DNA from: Macondimonas sp045864775
GTDB lineage: Bacteria > Pseudomonadota > Gammaproteobacteria > UBA5335
NCBI GenBank assembly: GCA_045864775.1
Contig: BTVR01000001.1
Coordinates: 1,178,001 to 1,242,000, forward strand
DNA: 64,000 nucleotides
Direction: 5' to 3'
Under the pieces are notes generated by a model. It saw only the letters and a program-made list of their open reading frames with translations, had not been told where the DNA came from and searched no databases. The first letter of the stretch is position 1; each line of letters opens with the position of its first letter. Shown piece by piece: positions 1 through 8,511 of this stretch. The position numbers were made by a program, and so were the translations under genes.

Positions 1-629
1 GTCGCGGCCGGCGCCCCGTGGGGCACGATGCCCAGGCAGGGCGCCGGCATCCGGGACTGCAGTGTGTGCAGATTCCCGGTCAGCGCGGCCATCGCCGGCT
101 GCGCGGCGTTGGCCACCCAGCCGCACAGACGAGAGCCGATGGCCTCCGCCGACAGCAGGGCGTGATTGATGCATCCCAGGCGCATGCCGACCACCAGGAT
201 CACGGGTAGGTCGAGCAGTGCCGCCAGATCCGCCATGTCCCAGTCGTCCCCCAAGGGCACGCGCCAGCCGCCGGCGCCCTCGGCCACGACGGCATCGACC
301 CGCTCGCTCAGGGCGTTGAAGGCGCGCACAATGGGCTCGGGACCGATGGCGACGCCAACCTCGCGCGCCGCCAGATGCGGCGCAATGGGCGGCGCGAAGG
401 CATACGGGTTGACGATTTCATAGGGGACATCGACGGTCCCCGCTTCCCGGAGGGCCAGGGCGTCGGCGTTGCGGAGCCCGCCTGGGGAGACCTCGCAGCC
501 GGTCGCCACGGGCTTGAAGCCGGCGACCTGCAGGCCGCGGCCGGCCAACAGGCGCAACAGGCCACACGCAACATGGGTCTTGCCGATCTCGGTGTCGGTT
601 CCGGTGACGAACCAGCCCCGCGTCGCCAT
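1..629 (-). CDS. bioD: Dethiobiotin synthetase (3' end outside window)
   Basis: BioD uses ATP and CO2 to close the ureido ring of diaminopelargonate, giving dethiobiotin in the cytoplasm. The frame starts at an ATG at 629, shows the P-loop GTDTEIGKT at residues 10-18 and the family motif EGAGG further on, and stays open to base 1, so about 209 codons are present and the C-terminus is missing. It starts 4 nt after the bioC stop and is the last visible gene of bioB-bioF-bioC-bioD. Identification rests on motif and context and is firm. Confidence 0.93.
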   Translation of the reverse strand, partial: MATRGWFVTGTDTEIGKTHVACGLLRLLAGRGLQVAGFKPVATGCEVSPGGLRNADALALREAGTVDVPYEIVNPYAFAPPIAPHLAAREVGVAIGPEPIVRAFNALSERVDAVVAEGAGGWRVPLGDDWDMADLAALLDLPVILVVGMRLGCINHALLSAEAIGSRLCGWVANAAQPAMAALTGNLHTLQSRMPAPCLGIVPHGAPAA

Positions 630-633
630 GACG

Positions 634-1539
634 TCAACCACCCGCGGACTTGCGGCGCAGGCTCGACAGCGGCACGTGCACCTCGCCGTCATGCCGAACC
701 GCGGGGGACCGCTCGGGCGCCCAGGCGTGCCCATAGACCAGTTCCATGCCGAGCGGCAGCGTCGGGCCGGGATGCTGCACCCGGTAATGCTGCTGCATGG
801 CCTGGAAATGCGCCCGCCCGGTCAGCCCGCGGCGCCGGGCGATGAGCCCATTGCCCCAACCGGCCTGACGCAGATCGGCGAACAAGGCTGGAAAGTCCGC
901 GTAGGTGAAGCACAATCGCTCCACGTCCATCACCGGATCGGCCAGCCGTGCCCGCACCAGCGCGTCGCCGACGTCGTGCATGTCGAGGAAGGGATGCACG
1001 TGCGGCTCATCATCGATCGCGGCCCAGGCGCTGCGGAATTCCTGCAGGGTATCCGGCCCCAGGGTCGTGAACAGGAACAGGCCGCCCGGCCGCAGGATGC
1101 GCGCCACCTCGGCAAACACCGGCGCCGGATCGCTGAGCGCCGCCAGCACCAGATTGGAAAACACCAGATCCACGCTCGCGCTGGCCAGCGGCAGGTGCGG
1201 CACGTCGGCCTGCACGGCGAGCGGTCGCTTCTTCCAGAACGTCAACCGCATCCGGCGCAGCGGCACCAGCAGGGTCCGATCGACATCCAGCGCCACCACG
1301 CGCGCCTGGGGATAGCGGCGCGTGAGCGCGCGCGTGCCCGCGCCCGCTGCGCTACCCAGATCGACCACCCAGCGCGGATCCAGGCGCATGTAATCCAGCC
1401 GCTCCAACAAGCGGCTGCGCGCCTCGGCAAGCAGGACGCTGTGCGTGAGTCCTGCGCCCGCGCGTGCATAGCGCCGGCGCACCGCCCGCTCGTCGAGCCG
1501 GTGCGCCGCCAGCCGCCAGTCCTCGGGACGATCAGCCAT
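634..1539 (-). CDS. bioC: Malonyl-ACP O-methyltransferase
   Basis: BioC methylates the malonyl-ACP carboxylate so that fatty-acid synthase can elongate it to a pimeloyl methyl ester, the first biotin-specific step. The 301-residue protein has a class I SAM fold: motif I VVDLGSAAGAG near residue 60, acidic LDVD after it, and the later LRPGGLFLFTTLG strand. The family's usual DLGCGTG is DLGSAAG here. It lies 15 nt downstream of bioF and 4 nt upstream of bioD. BioC normally works with the esterase BioH or an equivalent, and none is visible in this window. Confidence 0.92.
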   Translation of the reverse strand: MADRPEDWRLAAHRLDERAVRRRYARAGAGLTHSVLLAEARSRLLERLDYMRLDPRWVVDLGSAAGAGTRALTRRYPQARVVALDVDRTLLVPLRRMRLTFWKKRPLAVQADVPHLPLASASVDLVFSNLVLAALSDPAPVFAEVARILRPGGLFLFTTLGPDTLQEFRSAWAAIDDEPHVHPFLDMHDVGDALVRARLADPVMDVERLCFTYADFPALFADLRQAGWGNGLIARRRGLTGRAHFQAMQQHYRVQHPGPTLPLGMELVYGHAWAPERSPAVRHDGEVHVPLSSLRRKSAGG

Positions 1540-1554
1540 GCCGCAGCGGTCTTC

Positions 1555-2730
1555 TCATGCGCGCGCGTCCCAGCACCGGCCCAGTGCCTCGAGCAGACCG
1601 TCCACCTGCGCAGGCGTATGCGCCGCCGAGAGCGTGATGCGCAGCCGCGCCGTCCCGGCCGGCACCGTCGGGGGCCGGATCGGCGTGACCCAATACCCCG
1701 CCTCCAGCAAGCGCGCGCCCAGGGCCATGGCACGGGTGGCATCGCCGACCAGCAGCGGCTGGATGGGGGTCGCGGAATCCATGAGCGGCAGCCCCAGCCG
1801 CTCGGCTCCGGCACGGAAACGCCCCACCAGTTCCGTCAGGCGCTCGCGCCGCCACCCGTCGCGCCGCGCCAGCGCCAAGGCGGTCCGCGTCGCCGCGGCC
1901 AAGGCAGGCGGCGGCGCCGTGGTGTAGATATAGGTGCGCGCCCGCTGTACCAGATACTCGATCAGGGTCTCGCTGCCCGCGACGAAGGCGCCGAAGGTGC
2001 CGATGGCCTTGCCCAACGTGCCCACGTAGACCGGCACGTCGGCATCTGACAGACCGCAATGCGCAACCGCACCCGCCCCGTCGCCCAGCACGCCGAAGCC
2101 ATGCGCGTCGTCGACCACGAGCAGCGCCTGGCGCCGCGCCGCCAGCGCGGCGAGCGCCGGCAGCGGCGCGAGTTCGCCGTCCATGCTGAACACCGCATCG
2201 CTGACGATGAGCGCGGGACCGGTCGCCGCCGTCATCGCCGTCTCGAGCGCGGCCACATCGCCGTGGGCGTAGCGCAGCATCCGCCCCCGCGACAGCCAGC
2301 CGCCGTCGAGCAGGGAAGCGTGGTTCAGCGCATCCTCGAACACGACATCGCCCGGCTCGGTCAGGGCGTTGATGACGCCCATGTTGGCCATGTAGCCGGT
2401 GGAGAACAGCAGTGCCCGCGGCCGTCCCACGGCCTCGGCCAGATCACGCTCCAACGCCTCGTGCTCTGGGTGATGCCCGCTGATCAGGTGCGCCGCGCCA
2501 CTGCCCGTGCCGTAAGCCGTCGCGGCCCGCGCCAGGGCTGCGGCCACCTCGGGGTGATCGGCCAGCCCCAGATAGTCGTTGCTGCAGAACACGAGACAAT
2601 CCCGCCGGGCCAGGCGCGCCTGCACCCCCGCGCGCTGCTCGAGCGCGCGGGGCCGGCGATACAGTCCTTGCGCACGGCGCTCGGCCAGCTCCCGCTCCCA
2701 GCGCTGCAGGAAAGGCGATGCGGCGCTCAC
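1555..2730 (-). CDS. bioF: 8-amino-7-oxononanoate synthase
   Basis: BioF is a PLP enzyme of the alpha-oxoamine synthase family that condenses pimeloyl-ACP with L-alanine. The 391-residue frame contains DDAHGFGVLG, which stacks on the PLP ring, and the Schiff-base lysine in GTLGKAIG. I chose the GTG at 2730, which overlaps the bioB stop as GTGA. The reading frame extends further upstream, but that part is arginine-rich shadow of bioB. Length and motifs match the family. Confidence 0.94.
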   Translation of the reverse strand: MSAASPFLQRWERELAERRAQGLYRRPRALEQRAGVQARLARRDCLVFCSNDYLGLADHPEVAAALARAATAYGTGSGAAHLISGHHPEHEALERDLAEAVGRPRALLFSTGYMANMGVINALTEPGDVVFEDALNHASLLDGGWLSRGRMLRYAHGDVAALETAMTAATGPALIVSDAVFSMDGELAPLPALAALAARRQALLVVDDAHGFGVLGDGAGAVAHCGLSDADVPVYVGTLGKAIGTFGAFVAGSETLIEYLVQRARTYIYTTAPPPALAAATRTALALARRDGWRRERLTELVGRFRAGAERLGLPLMDSATPIQPLLVGDATRAMALGARLLEAGYWVTPIRPPTVPAGTARLRITLSAAHTPAQVDGLLEALGRCWDARA

Positions 2731-3722
2731 GCCGATGCCACCCCGGCGACGTCGTTCTCGGGATGCATCCCCAGGCGATGCAGCAACGCAAGGTCGCTGT
2801 CGCCCTCGGGATTGGGCGTGGTGAGCAGCCGCTCGCCGTAGAAGATGGAGTTGGCGCCGGCCAGGAAGCACAGCGTCTGCATCTCGGGGCTCATGGCCGT
2901 GCGACCCGCCGACAGGCGCACGTGCGAATGCGGCATGAGGATGCGCGCCACCGCCACCACGCGGACGAAATCGAGCGGATCGACCGCATCGGCCGCCGCC
3001 AGGGGCGTGCCCTCGACCCGCACCAGCTGGTTGATGGGCACGCTCTCCGGATGCGGCGACAGATTGGCCAGCGCGCGCAACAGCTCCGCCCGGTCGCCCT
3101 CGCCCTCGCCCATGCCGACGATGCCGCCGCAGCAGACCTTGATCCCGGCCTCGCGCACGTGGGCCAGGGTGTCGAGCCGGTCCTGGTAGGTGCGGGTGGA
3201 AATGATCTCGCCGTAGTGCTCGGGCGAGGTGTCGAGGTTGTGGTTGTAGTAGTCAAGCCCGCACTCGGCCAGATACGCGGCCTGCGCCCCTTCCAGCATG
3301 CCCAGCGTGACACAGGTTTCGAGCCCCAGCTCGCGCACCCCGCGCACCATCGCCCCCACCCGCTCCAGATCGCGCGGCCGCGGGCTGCGCCAGGCCGCGC
3401 CCATGCAGAACCGCGTGGCGCCGGCCTCGCGCGCGCGCCGCGCCGCGGCCAGCACGGTCTCAAGGTCCATCAGCTTTTGCCGCTCCACGCCGGTATCGAA
3501 ATGCACGCTCTGCGGGCAATAGGCGCAATCCTCGGGGCAGCCGCCGGTCTTGATGCTGAGCAGGGTGCTGATCTGCACCGCGCGGGGATCGAAGTGGCGC
3601 CGGTGCAAGCTCTGCGCAGCGAACACGAGATCCGGAAACGGCCAGGCGAAGAGCGTGCGGACCTCCGCGGCCGACCAGTCGTGACGCGGCGCTTGGGCGA
3701 GTATGGAGGACACGGTGGGCAT
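2727..3722 (-). CDS. bioB: Biotin synthase (radical SAM)
   Basis: BioB inserts sulfur into dethiobiotin using a radical-SAM [4Fe-4S] cluster and a second sacrificial cluster. The CPEDCAYC motif (CxxxCxxC) is followed by QSVHFDTGVE, and the C-terminal NSIFYGERLLTT is characteristic. I chose the ATG at 3722 because AAGGA (3733-3729) sits 6 nt upstream. An in-frame ATG at 3758 would add 12 residues. First gene of the biotin operon, divergent from comF. Confidence 0.95.
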   Translation of the reverse strand: MPTVSSILAQAPRHDWSAAEVRTLFAWPFPDLVFAAQSLHRRHFDPRAVQISTLLSIKTGGCPEDCAYCPQSVHFDTGVERQKLMDLETVLAAARRAREAGATRFCMGAAWRSPRPRDLERVGAMVRGVRELGLETCVTLGMLEGAQAAYLAECGLDYYNHNLDTSPEHYGEIISTRTYQDRLDTLAHVREAGIKVCCGGIVGMGEGEGDRAELLRALANLSPHPESVPINQLVRVEGTPLAAADAVDPLDFVRVVAVARILMPHSHVRLSAGRTAMSPEMQTLCFLAGANSIFYGERLLTTPNPEGDSDLALLHRLGMHPENDVAGVASA

Positions 3723-3756
3723 GAGCATTCCTTGGCGGCCGGCGGTGATGCCCGGC

Positions 3757-3784
3757 ATCTTAAGCGCCCGCCGTTCGCTGTCAA
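3757..3784 (-). promoter_or_regulatory. Probable sigma70 promoter of the biotin operon
   Basis: On the minus strand there is a perfect -35 TTGACA (3784-3779), a 16-nt spacer and a -10-like TAAGAT (3762-3757). Transcription would start about 30 nt upstream of bioB. No clear BirA operator dyad is visible. Confidence 0.5.
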
Positions 3785-3799
3785 CCCAGACATCGGGTC

Positions 3800-4525
3800 A
3801 TGGTTGACCGCGCCCGGCGACTGGCCACCCGCTGGCTGCTGCCGTGGCGCTGCACGCTGTGCGGCGCGGTCGGGTTGCCGGATCTGGATCTGTGCGCCGC
3901 CTGCCACGCCGACCTGCCCTGGAATACCTCGGCCTGCCCCGGCTGCGCCCGGCCGATGCCGCCGGGCGCCGCGGACTGGCGCTGCGGCAGTTGTCTCGCC
4001 CATCCGCCGGCCTGGGACGCGGCCTTCAGCGCCCTGCGCTACGCCCTGCCGGTGGATACGCTGATCCAGCAGCTCAAGTTCCAGGGCCGCCTGGCGCGGG
4101 CGCGCCTGCTCGGCGATCTGATGGCCGCGACGCTCACCTCATCGCGGCGCACGCCCTGGCCCGAGGCGCTGATCCCTGTTCCGCTGCACCCCGCGCGCCT
4201 GCGTACGCGCGGCTTCAACCAGGCGCGCGAACTCGCCTTGCGTCTGGCGCAGCGGCCGGGCGTGCCGCTGCGGGATGATCTCGCCCGGCGCACGCGGGCC
4301 ACGCCGCCGCAGGTGGGGCTCACTGCCGCGGCGCGGGCGCGCAACCTGCGCGGCGCCTTCGCGGTGGACGGCGCGCCGCCCGATCACGTGGCCCTGATCG
4401 ACGATGTCCTCACCACCGGCGGCACGCTCACCGCCCTGAGCCTCGCCCTGCGCGCGGCCGGCGCGAGCCGGATCGAAGTCTGGACCGTGGCGCGCAGCGC
4501 GCCCGATCATCAGGACACGCGATAA
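3800..4525 (+). CDS. comF: ComF family phosphoribosyltransferase-like protein
   Basis: ComF/GntX-type proteins combine an N-terminal zinc-binding region with a type I phosphoribosyltransferase fold and are linked to DNA uptake and single-strand DNA handling. The 241-residue protein has four CxxC pairs in its first 65 residues (CTLC, CAAC, CPGC, CGSC) and the PRPP-loop sequence ALIDDVLTTGGT near the C-terminus. It is divergent from bioB, and its end overlaps the convergent ubiA by 16 nt. Its substrate cannot be told from sequence. Confidence 0.88.
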   Translation: MVDRARRLATRWLLPWRCTLCGAVGLPDLDLCAACHADLPWNTSACPGCARPMPPGAADWRCGSCLAHPPAWDAAFSALRYALPVDTLIQQLKFQGRLARARLLGDLMAATLTSSRRTPWPEALIPVPLHPARLRTRGFNQARELALRLAQRPGVPLRDDLARRTRATPPQVGLTAAARARNLRGAFAVDGAPPDHVALIDDVLTTGGTLTALSLALRAAGASRIEVWTVARSAPDHQDTR

Positions 4526-5457
4526 GCCGCGAGGATGCCGAGGAACACCACGCCACCGACCCAGTTGTTGTTGCGGAAGGCGGCGAAAGAACCCGCCCGG
4601 TCGCGCGCCCGCATGAGCGCCTGCTGGCGGACGAACAGCGCCGCGACGCCGATGAGGGACACGGCATAAGGCCAGGCCAGATCCGCCTGCCGACCGATGA
4701 GCAGCAGCGCCAGCAGCATCAGCGCCTGCAGCGCCGCCAGGATGGGCCGGTCCAGCTCACCGAACAGGATCGCGGTGGACTTGACGCCGATCTTGAGGTC
4801 ATCGTCGCGGTCCACCATGGCGTATTGGGTGTCGTAGATCACGGCCCACACCACCGCGGTGAGGAACACCAGCCAGGCCAGCGCCGGGGGAAACTCGCCG
4901 GTCTGGCCGGCCCAGGCCATGGGCACCGCCCAGCCGAAAGCCATGCCCAGATAGACCTGCGGCAGATAGGTATAGCGCTTCATGAGCGGATAGGTGGCGG
5001 CGAGAAACGCGCCGCCGAAGGCCAGCAGCAGGGTCATGCGGTTGCACAGCAGGGCCAGCGCCAGCGCGATGGCCATCAAAAGGCCGAACAGCGCCAGCGC
5101 CTCGTTGGGATAGACCCGCCCCGCCGCCAGCGGCCGATCGCGCGTGCGCTCGACGAAGGGATCCACATGCCGGTCGAGGTAGTCGTTGATGACGCAACCG
5201 GCCGAGCGCATCACCCACACGCCTGTCACGAACACCGCCACCACGTCCCAATCGGGCCGGCCGTTGCCCGCCAGCCACAGCGCCCAGAGCATGGGCCATA
5301 ACAGCAGCAGCGCCCCGATCGGCCGGTCCCAGCGCATCAGCAGCGCGTATTGCCAGAGACGCGCCCGCACCGTCGGCGCGTACACCGCCCAGCGCGCGCG
5401 TCGGCGCAGAACACGATCGGCCATCGAAAGGCGGGAAGACGACTCGGCTTTACGCAT
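4510..5457 (-). CDS. ubiA: 4-hydroxybenzoate polyprenyltransferase
   Basis: UbiA is an integral-membrane enzyme that attaches the polyprenyl tail to 4-hydroxybenzoate in ubiquinone synthesis. The start of the catalytic region, DRPIGALLLLWP, and the two Mg-diphosphate motifs are visible: NDYLDRHVD with NRPLA-like DRPLAAG after it, and YDTQYAMVDRDDD. Several hydrophobic helices follow. The ATG at 5457 overlaps the ubiC stop by 8 nt. The ATG at 5424 (MADRV) is an alternative start. Confidence 0.93.
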   Translation of the reverse strand: MRKAESSSRLSMADRVLRRRARWAVYAPTVRARLWQYALLMRWDRPIGALLLLWPMLWALWLAGNGRPDWDVVAVFVTGVWVMRSAGCVINDYLDRHVDPFVERTRDRPLAAGRVYPNEALALFGLLMAIALALALLCNRMTLLLAFGGAFLAATYPLMKRYTYLPQVYLGMAFGWAVPMAWAGQTGEFPPALAWLVFLTAVVWAVIYDTQYAMVDRDDDLKIGVKSTAILFGELDRPILAALQALMLLALLLIGRQADLAWPYAVSLIGVAALFVRQQALMRARDRAGSFAAFRNNNWVGGVVFLGILAAYRVS

Positions 5458-6037
5458 GCAGCATGTCCAAGGCAAGAGGCAAAAAGAATTCACAGACCAC
5501 GACCGGCGCGCCCGGCAGACGAAACAGTGAGCGCCGCCCCCACAGCGCGCCGGGCGGGACCGCCAGGCCGCGGCTCATGGCTCGGTGCAGCGGCGAATCG
5601 GGCCGGAGGCAGCCGATGTCCAGCGGGCCGCGCCGCACGCCGCGCCGGGTGAACAGCAGTTCGCCGAGCGGCCGGCTGCCCAGATGCGTCAGATCCCGCC
5701 AGGGTCCGCGCAGCGCTGCTTGCGGCAACAGACTGCAGGCATAGACCACCGGCCGGCCGTCGCAGCAAAGATAGACCTCCCGCCACCGCACCGACGCGCC
5801 CGCCGGGAGCTGCATCACGGCCGCCTCGCGCCGGCGCAGCCGCCGCGGCGTCTCGGCGAGCACCTGCACGGAAAATGCTGCGCCACAGCGCGCGCGCAAT
5901 CGCGCCGTCAGCGATCCGGCCGGGAACAGCACGGTCTGCCAGACGTGCGGCACCCGCAGCCGCGCCGCGGCCAGATCATGCCAGTGCACGGCGTCCATCC
6001 CGCATCGCGCAAGCATTTGGGCTTCAGGCGCCGGCAT
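5450..6037 (-). CDS. ubiC: Chorismate lyase
   Basis: UbiC removes pyruvate from chorismate to make 4-hydroxybenzoate, the substrate of the adjacent UbiA. The 195-residue frame carries the family pattern WREVYLCCDGRPVVYA, LGSRPLGELLF and the C-terminal RRSLFRL with EFFLP. It overlaps the recG stop by 14 nt, so recG-ubiC-ubiA is probably translated from one message. An internal ATG (MDAVHW) would give a length closer to the E. coli enzyme. Confidence 0.85.
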   Translation of the reverse strand: MPAPEAQMLARCGMDAVHWHDLAAARLRVPHVWQTVLFPAGSLTARLRARCGAAFSVQVLAETPRRLRRREAAVMQLPAGASVRWREVYLCCDGRPVVYACSLLPQAALRGPWRDLTHLGSRPLGELLFTRRGVRRGPLDIGCLRPDSPLHRAMSRGLAVPPGALWGRRSLFRLPGAPVVVCEFFLPLALDMLHA

Positions 6038-8102
6038 ACCGCTCCGCCCGCTGTTGCCACAAGCCGATCAGGCGCTCGGCCAGCACCGGCGCCTCGGTCA
6101 GCAGGCGGTCGGCCTCGACCTGCGCCTCGATCATGAGATCGGCATCGGCCACCGGATCGGCCACCCGCCAGCGCCGCTCGCCGGTCTGGCGGGTGCCCAG
6201 CCATTCGCCGGCGCCGCGCAGCTCCAGATCCCGCCGGGCGATCTCGAAGCCGTCCTGCACCGCGCGCAGCGTTTCCAGACGCGCCCGCGCCGTCTGCGAC
6301 AGCGGTCCCTCGTAGAGCAGCACGCAGTTACCCGGCGCCGCGCCGCGCCCCACCCGGCCGCGCAGCTGGTGCAACTGGGCGAGGCCGAAGCGTTCGGCGT
6401 TCTCCACCACCATCACCGTCGCCCGCGGCACGTCCACCCCGACCTCGATCACGGTGGTGGCCACCAGCACGTCGAGATCCCCCTGCGCAAACGCGCTCAT
6501 GACCGCCTCCCGCTCCGGCGGCGCCAGACGGCCATGGATCAGCCCCAGCTTCAGGGTGGGAAAATCGGCGCTCAGCCGCTCGTAGAGCCGCTGCGCCGCC
6601 TCGCCCTGCGCTTGCTCGTTCTCCTCGATCAGCGGACAGACCCAATAGACCTGCGCGCCCGCCCGACAGGCGGCCTCGACCCGCTGCGCCACCTCTTCGC
6701 GCCGGCCCGCCGGCAGCACGACGGTGCGGATGCCGGCCCGCCCCGGCGGCAGCGCGTCGATCACCGACACGTCCAGATCCGCGTACAGCCCCATCGCCAG
6801 CGTGCGCGGAATGGGCGTCGCCGTGAGCACGAGCTGATGAGGCGTCAGGTCCCCGCCTTTTTCCTGCAGCGCCAGCCGCTGCTGCACGCCAAAGCGGTGT
6901 TGTTCGTCGACCATGACGAGCCCCAAGCGCGCGAAGCGCAGCCAGTCCTGAAACAGGGCGTGGGTCCCGACCACGAGGGCCGGTTCCCCGGCCGCAAGGC
7001 GCGCCGCCACCGCCCGCCGCGCCGGCGCGCCGCTGCGCCCCAGCAGCGCCACAGGTTCAAGACCGGCCGGGCCGAACCAGCGCCGGAAATTGCGCAGATG
7101 CTGCTCGGCCAAGAGTTCGGTCGGCGCCATCAGCGCGACCTGCCAGCCCGATCCCAGCGCAATGGCCGCGGCAAGCGCCGCCACCGCGGTCTTGCCCGAC
7201 CCGACATCGCCCTGCACGAGGCGCAGCATGGGCACCGGCCGCGCCAGATCGGCGCGCACCTCGGCCAGGACGCGCGCCTGCGCCGTGGTGAGCGCAAAGC
7301 CGAGTGCCGCCTCGACGCGGGCGGCCAGGGCCTCGCCATCCTCAAGCGCCGGCGCCCGCTGGGACTGCGTCCAGCGCCGGCGCCGGCGCAGCACCAGCTG
7401 GTCGGCGAGCAATTCCTCCCAAGCCAGCCGCCGGCGGGCGGGGTGGCGCGGGGCGGCCAGTGGCGCGATCGCATCGGGTGGCGGCGCATGGATAAGCTCA
7501 AGTGCCTCGGGCAGCGCCATCAACCCCAGTGCGTGCAGGCGCGCGGGCGGCAGCGTTTCGGTCAGGCCCAGCTCCGGCAGATGCGCAAGCAAGGCCGTCA
7601 CCGCGCGGCGCAGGCGGTCCTGAGACACGCCCGCGACCGTGGGGTAGACCGCCAGTGCCCGCTCGGGCAGGGGCTCGTCCGGGCGCACCACCCGGCACTG
7701 GGGATGGCTCATTTCCAGACCGTACAGCCCGGCGCGCACCGGCCCGTGGCAACGCAGCCAGACGCCCGGCTGCCAGCGCGCGCGCTGGCCCGGATGCACC
7801 TTGAAAAAGCGCACGTCGATCACGCCGCGGCCATCGTCCAGCCGCAGCCAGAGACCGGGCTTGCGACCGCTCAAAGGCCTCGCCTGCACGATGCGCCCCT
7901 GCACCAGTGCCGCCTCGGCGGGCCGCAGCGCGTGCAGGGCCGTCAGGCGCGTGTGGTCCTCATAGCGCAGCGGGAGATGGAACAGCAGTTCGTGCGAGCC
8001 GAGAAATCCCAGGCGTGCGAGCAGCGGTGCCAGTGCGTCGCGATCGGCACCTTTCGCGGCGGCAGGTCGGGGCGCCTTGGCCGCGCGACTCAGATTCGGC
8101 AC
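6024..8102 (-). CDS. recG: ATP-dependent DNA helicase RecG
   Basis: RecG remodels stalled replication forks and branch-migrates Holliday junctions. The 692-residue protein has the N-terminal wedge (OB-like) region, then the helicase core: Walker A GDVGSGKT, motif II DEQH, motif III TATPIPRTLA and the downstream VIEVGVDVP and QLRGRVGRG. Its start is a GTG at 8102 inside the end of ridA (13-nt overlap). Downstream ubiC and ubiA overlap in turn. Confidence 0.96.
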   Translation of the reverse strand: MPNLSRAAKAPRPAAAKGADRDALAPLLARLGFLGSHELLFHLPLRYEDHTRLTALHALRPAEAALVQGRIVQARPLSGRKPGLWLRLDDGRGVIDVRFFKVHPGQRARWQPGVWLRCHGPVRAGLYGLEMSHPQCRVVRPDEPLPERALAVYPTVAGVSQDRLRRAVTALLAHLPELGLTETLPPARLHALGLMALPEALELIHAPPPDAIAPLAAPRHPARRRLAWEELLADQLVLRRRRRWTQSQRAPALEDGEALAARVEAALGFALTTAQARVLAEVRADLARPVPMLRLVQGDVGSGKTAVAALAAAIALGSGWQVALMAPTELLAEQHLRNFRRWFGPAGLEPVALLGRSGAPARRAVAARLAAGEPALVVGTHALFQDWLRFARLGLVMVDEQHRFGVQQRLALQEKGGDLTPHQLVLTATPIPRTLAMGLYADLDVSVIDALPPGRAGIRTVVLPAGRREEVAQRVEAACRAGAQVYWVCPLIEENEQAQGEAAQRLYERLSADFPTLKLGLIHGRLAPPEREAVMSAFAQGDLDVLVATTVIEVGVDVPRATVMVVENAERFGLAQLHQLRGRVGRGAAPGNCVLLYEGPLSQTARARLETLRAVQDGFEIARRDLELRGAGEWLGTRQTGERRWRVADPVADADLMIEAQVEADRLLTEAPVLAERLIGLWQQRAERYAGA

Positions 8103-8470
8103 ACCGCGTCGATTTCGATCGCAGCCCCGCGCGGCAGCGCTGCCACGCCGACGACGGCGCGCGCGGGATAGGGCGCCGCGAAGCAGGCCGCCATCACGGC
8201 ATTGACCGCGGCGAAATGGGACAGGTCGGTGAGATAGACGGTGAGCCGGACCACGCGATCCAGATCGCTGCCGCCGGCCTGCGCCACCGCCGCGAGATTG
8301 TCCAGCACCCGGCGTGTCTGCGCCTCGATGCCGCCGCCGATCATTTCGCCGCTGTGCGGATCGAGCGGGATCTGGCCCGACAGGAACAGCAGATCCCCCG
8401 CGCGCACGGCCTGGCTGTAGGGACCGATGGCGGCCGGCGCATCGGGTGTGGAGACCGTTTCGCGGCTCAT
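8090..8470 (-). CDS. ridA: RidA family reactive intermediate deaminase
   Basis: RidA hydrolyses reactive enamine/imine intermediates released by PLP enzymes. The 126-residue protein shows AIGPYSQAV near the start, LFLSGQIPLDP, the arginine in YPARAVVGV and the terminal IEIDAV, all typical of YjgF/YER057c/UK114 proteins. The ATG at 8470 is chosen; the reading frame extends far upstream only as an out-of-frame shadow of spoT. It lies 41 nt downstream of spoT, the frequent arrangement in gammaproteobacteria. Confidence 0.93.
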   Translation of the reverse strand: MSRETVSTPDAPAAIGPYSQAVRAGDLLFLSGQIPLDPHSGEMIGGGIEAQTRRVLDNLAAVAQAGGSDLDRVVRLTVYLTDLSHFAAVNAVMAACFAAPYPARAVVGVAALPRGAAIEIDAVCRI

Positions 8471-8511
8471 GAAGGCTCCGAGATGAAGGAAATCGATGGC
8501 GCGGCGCCAGC

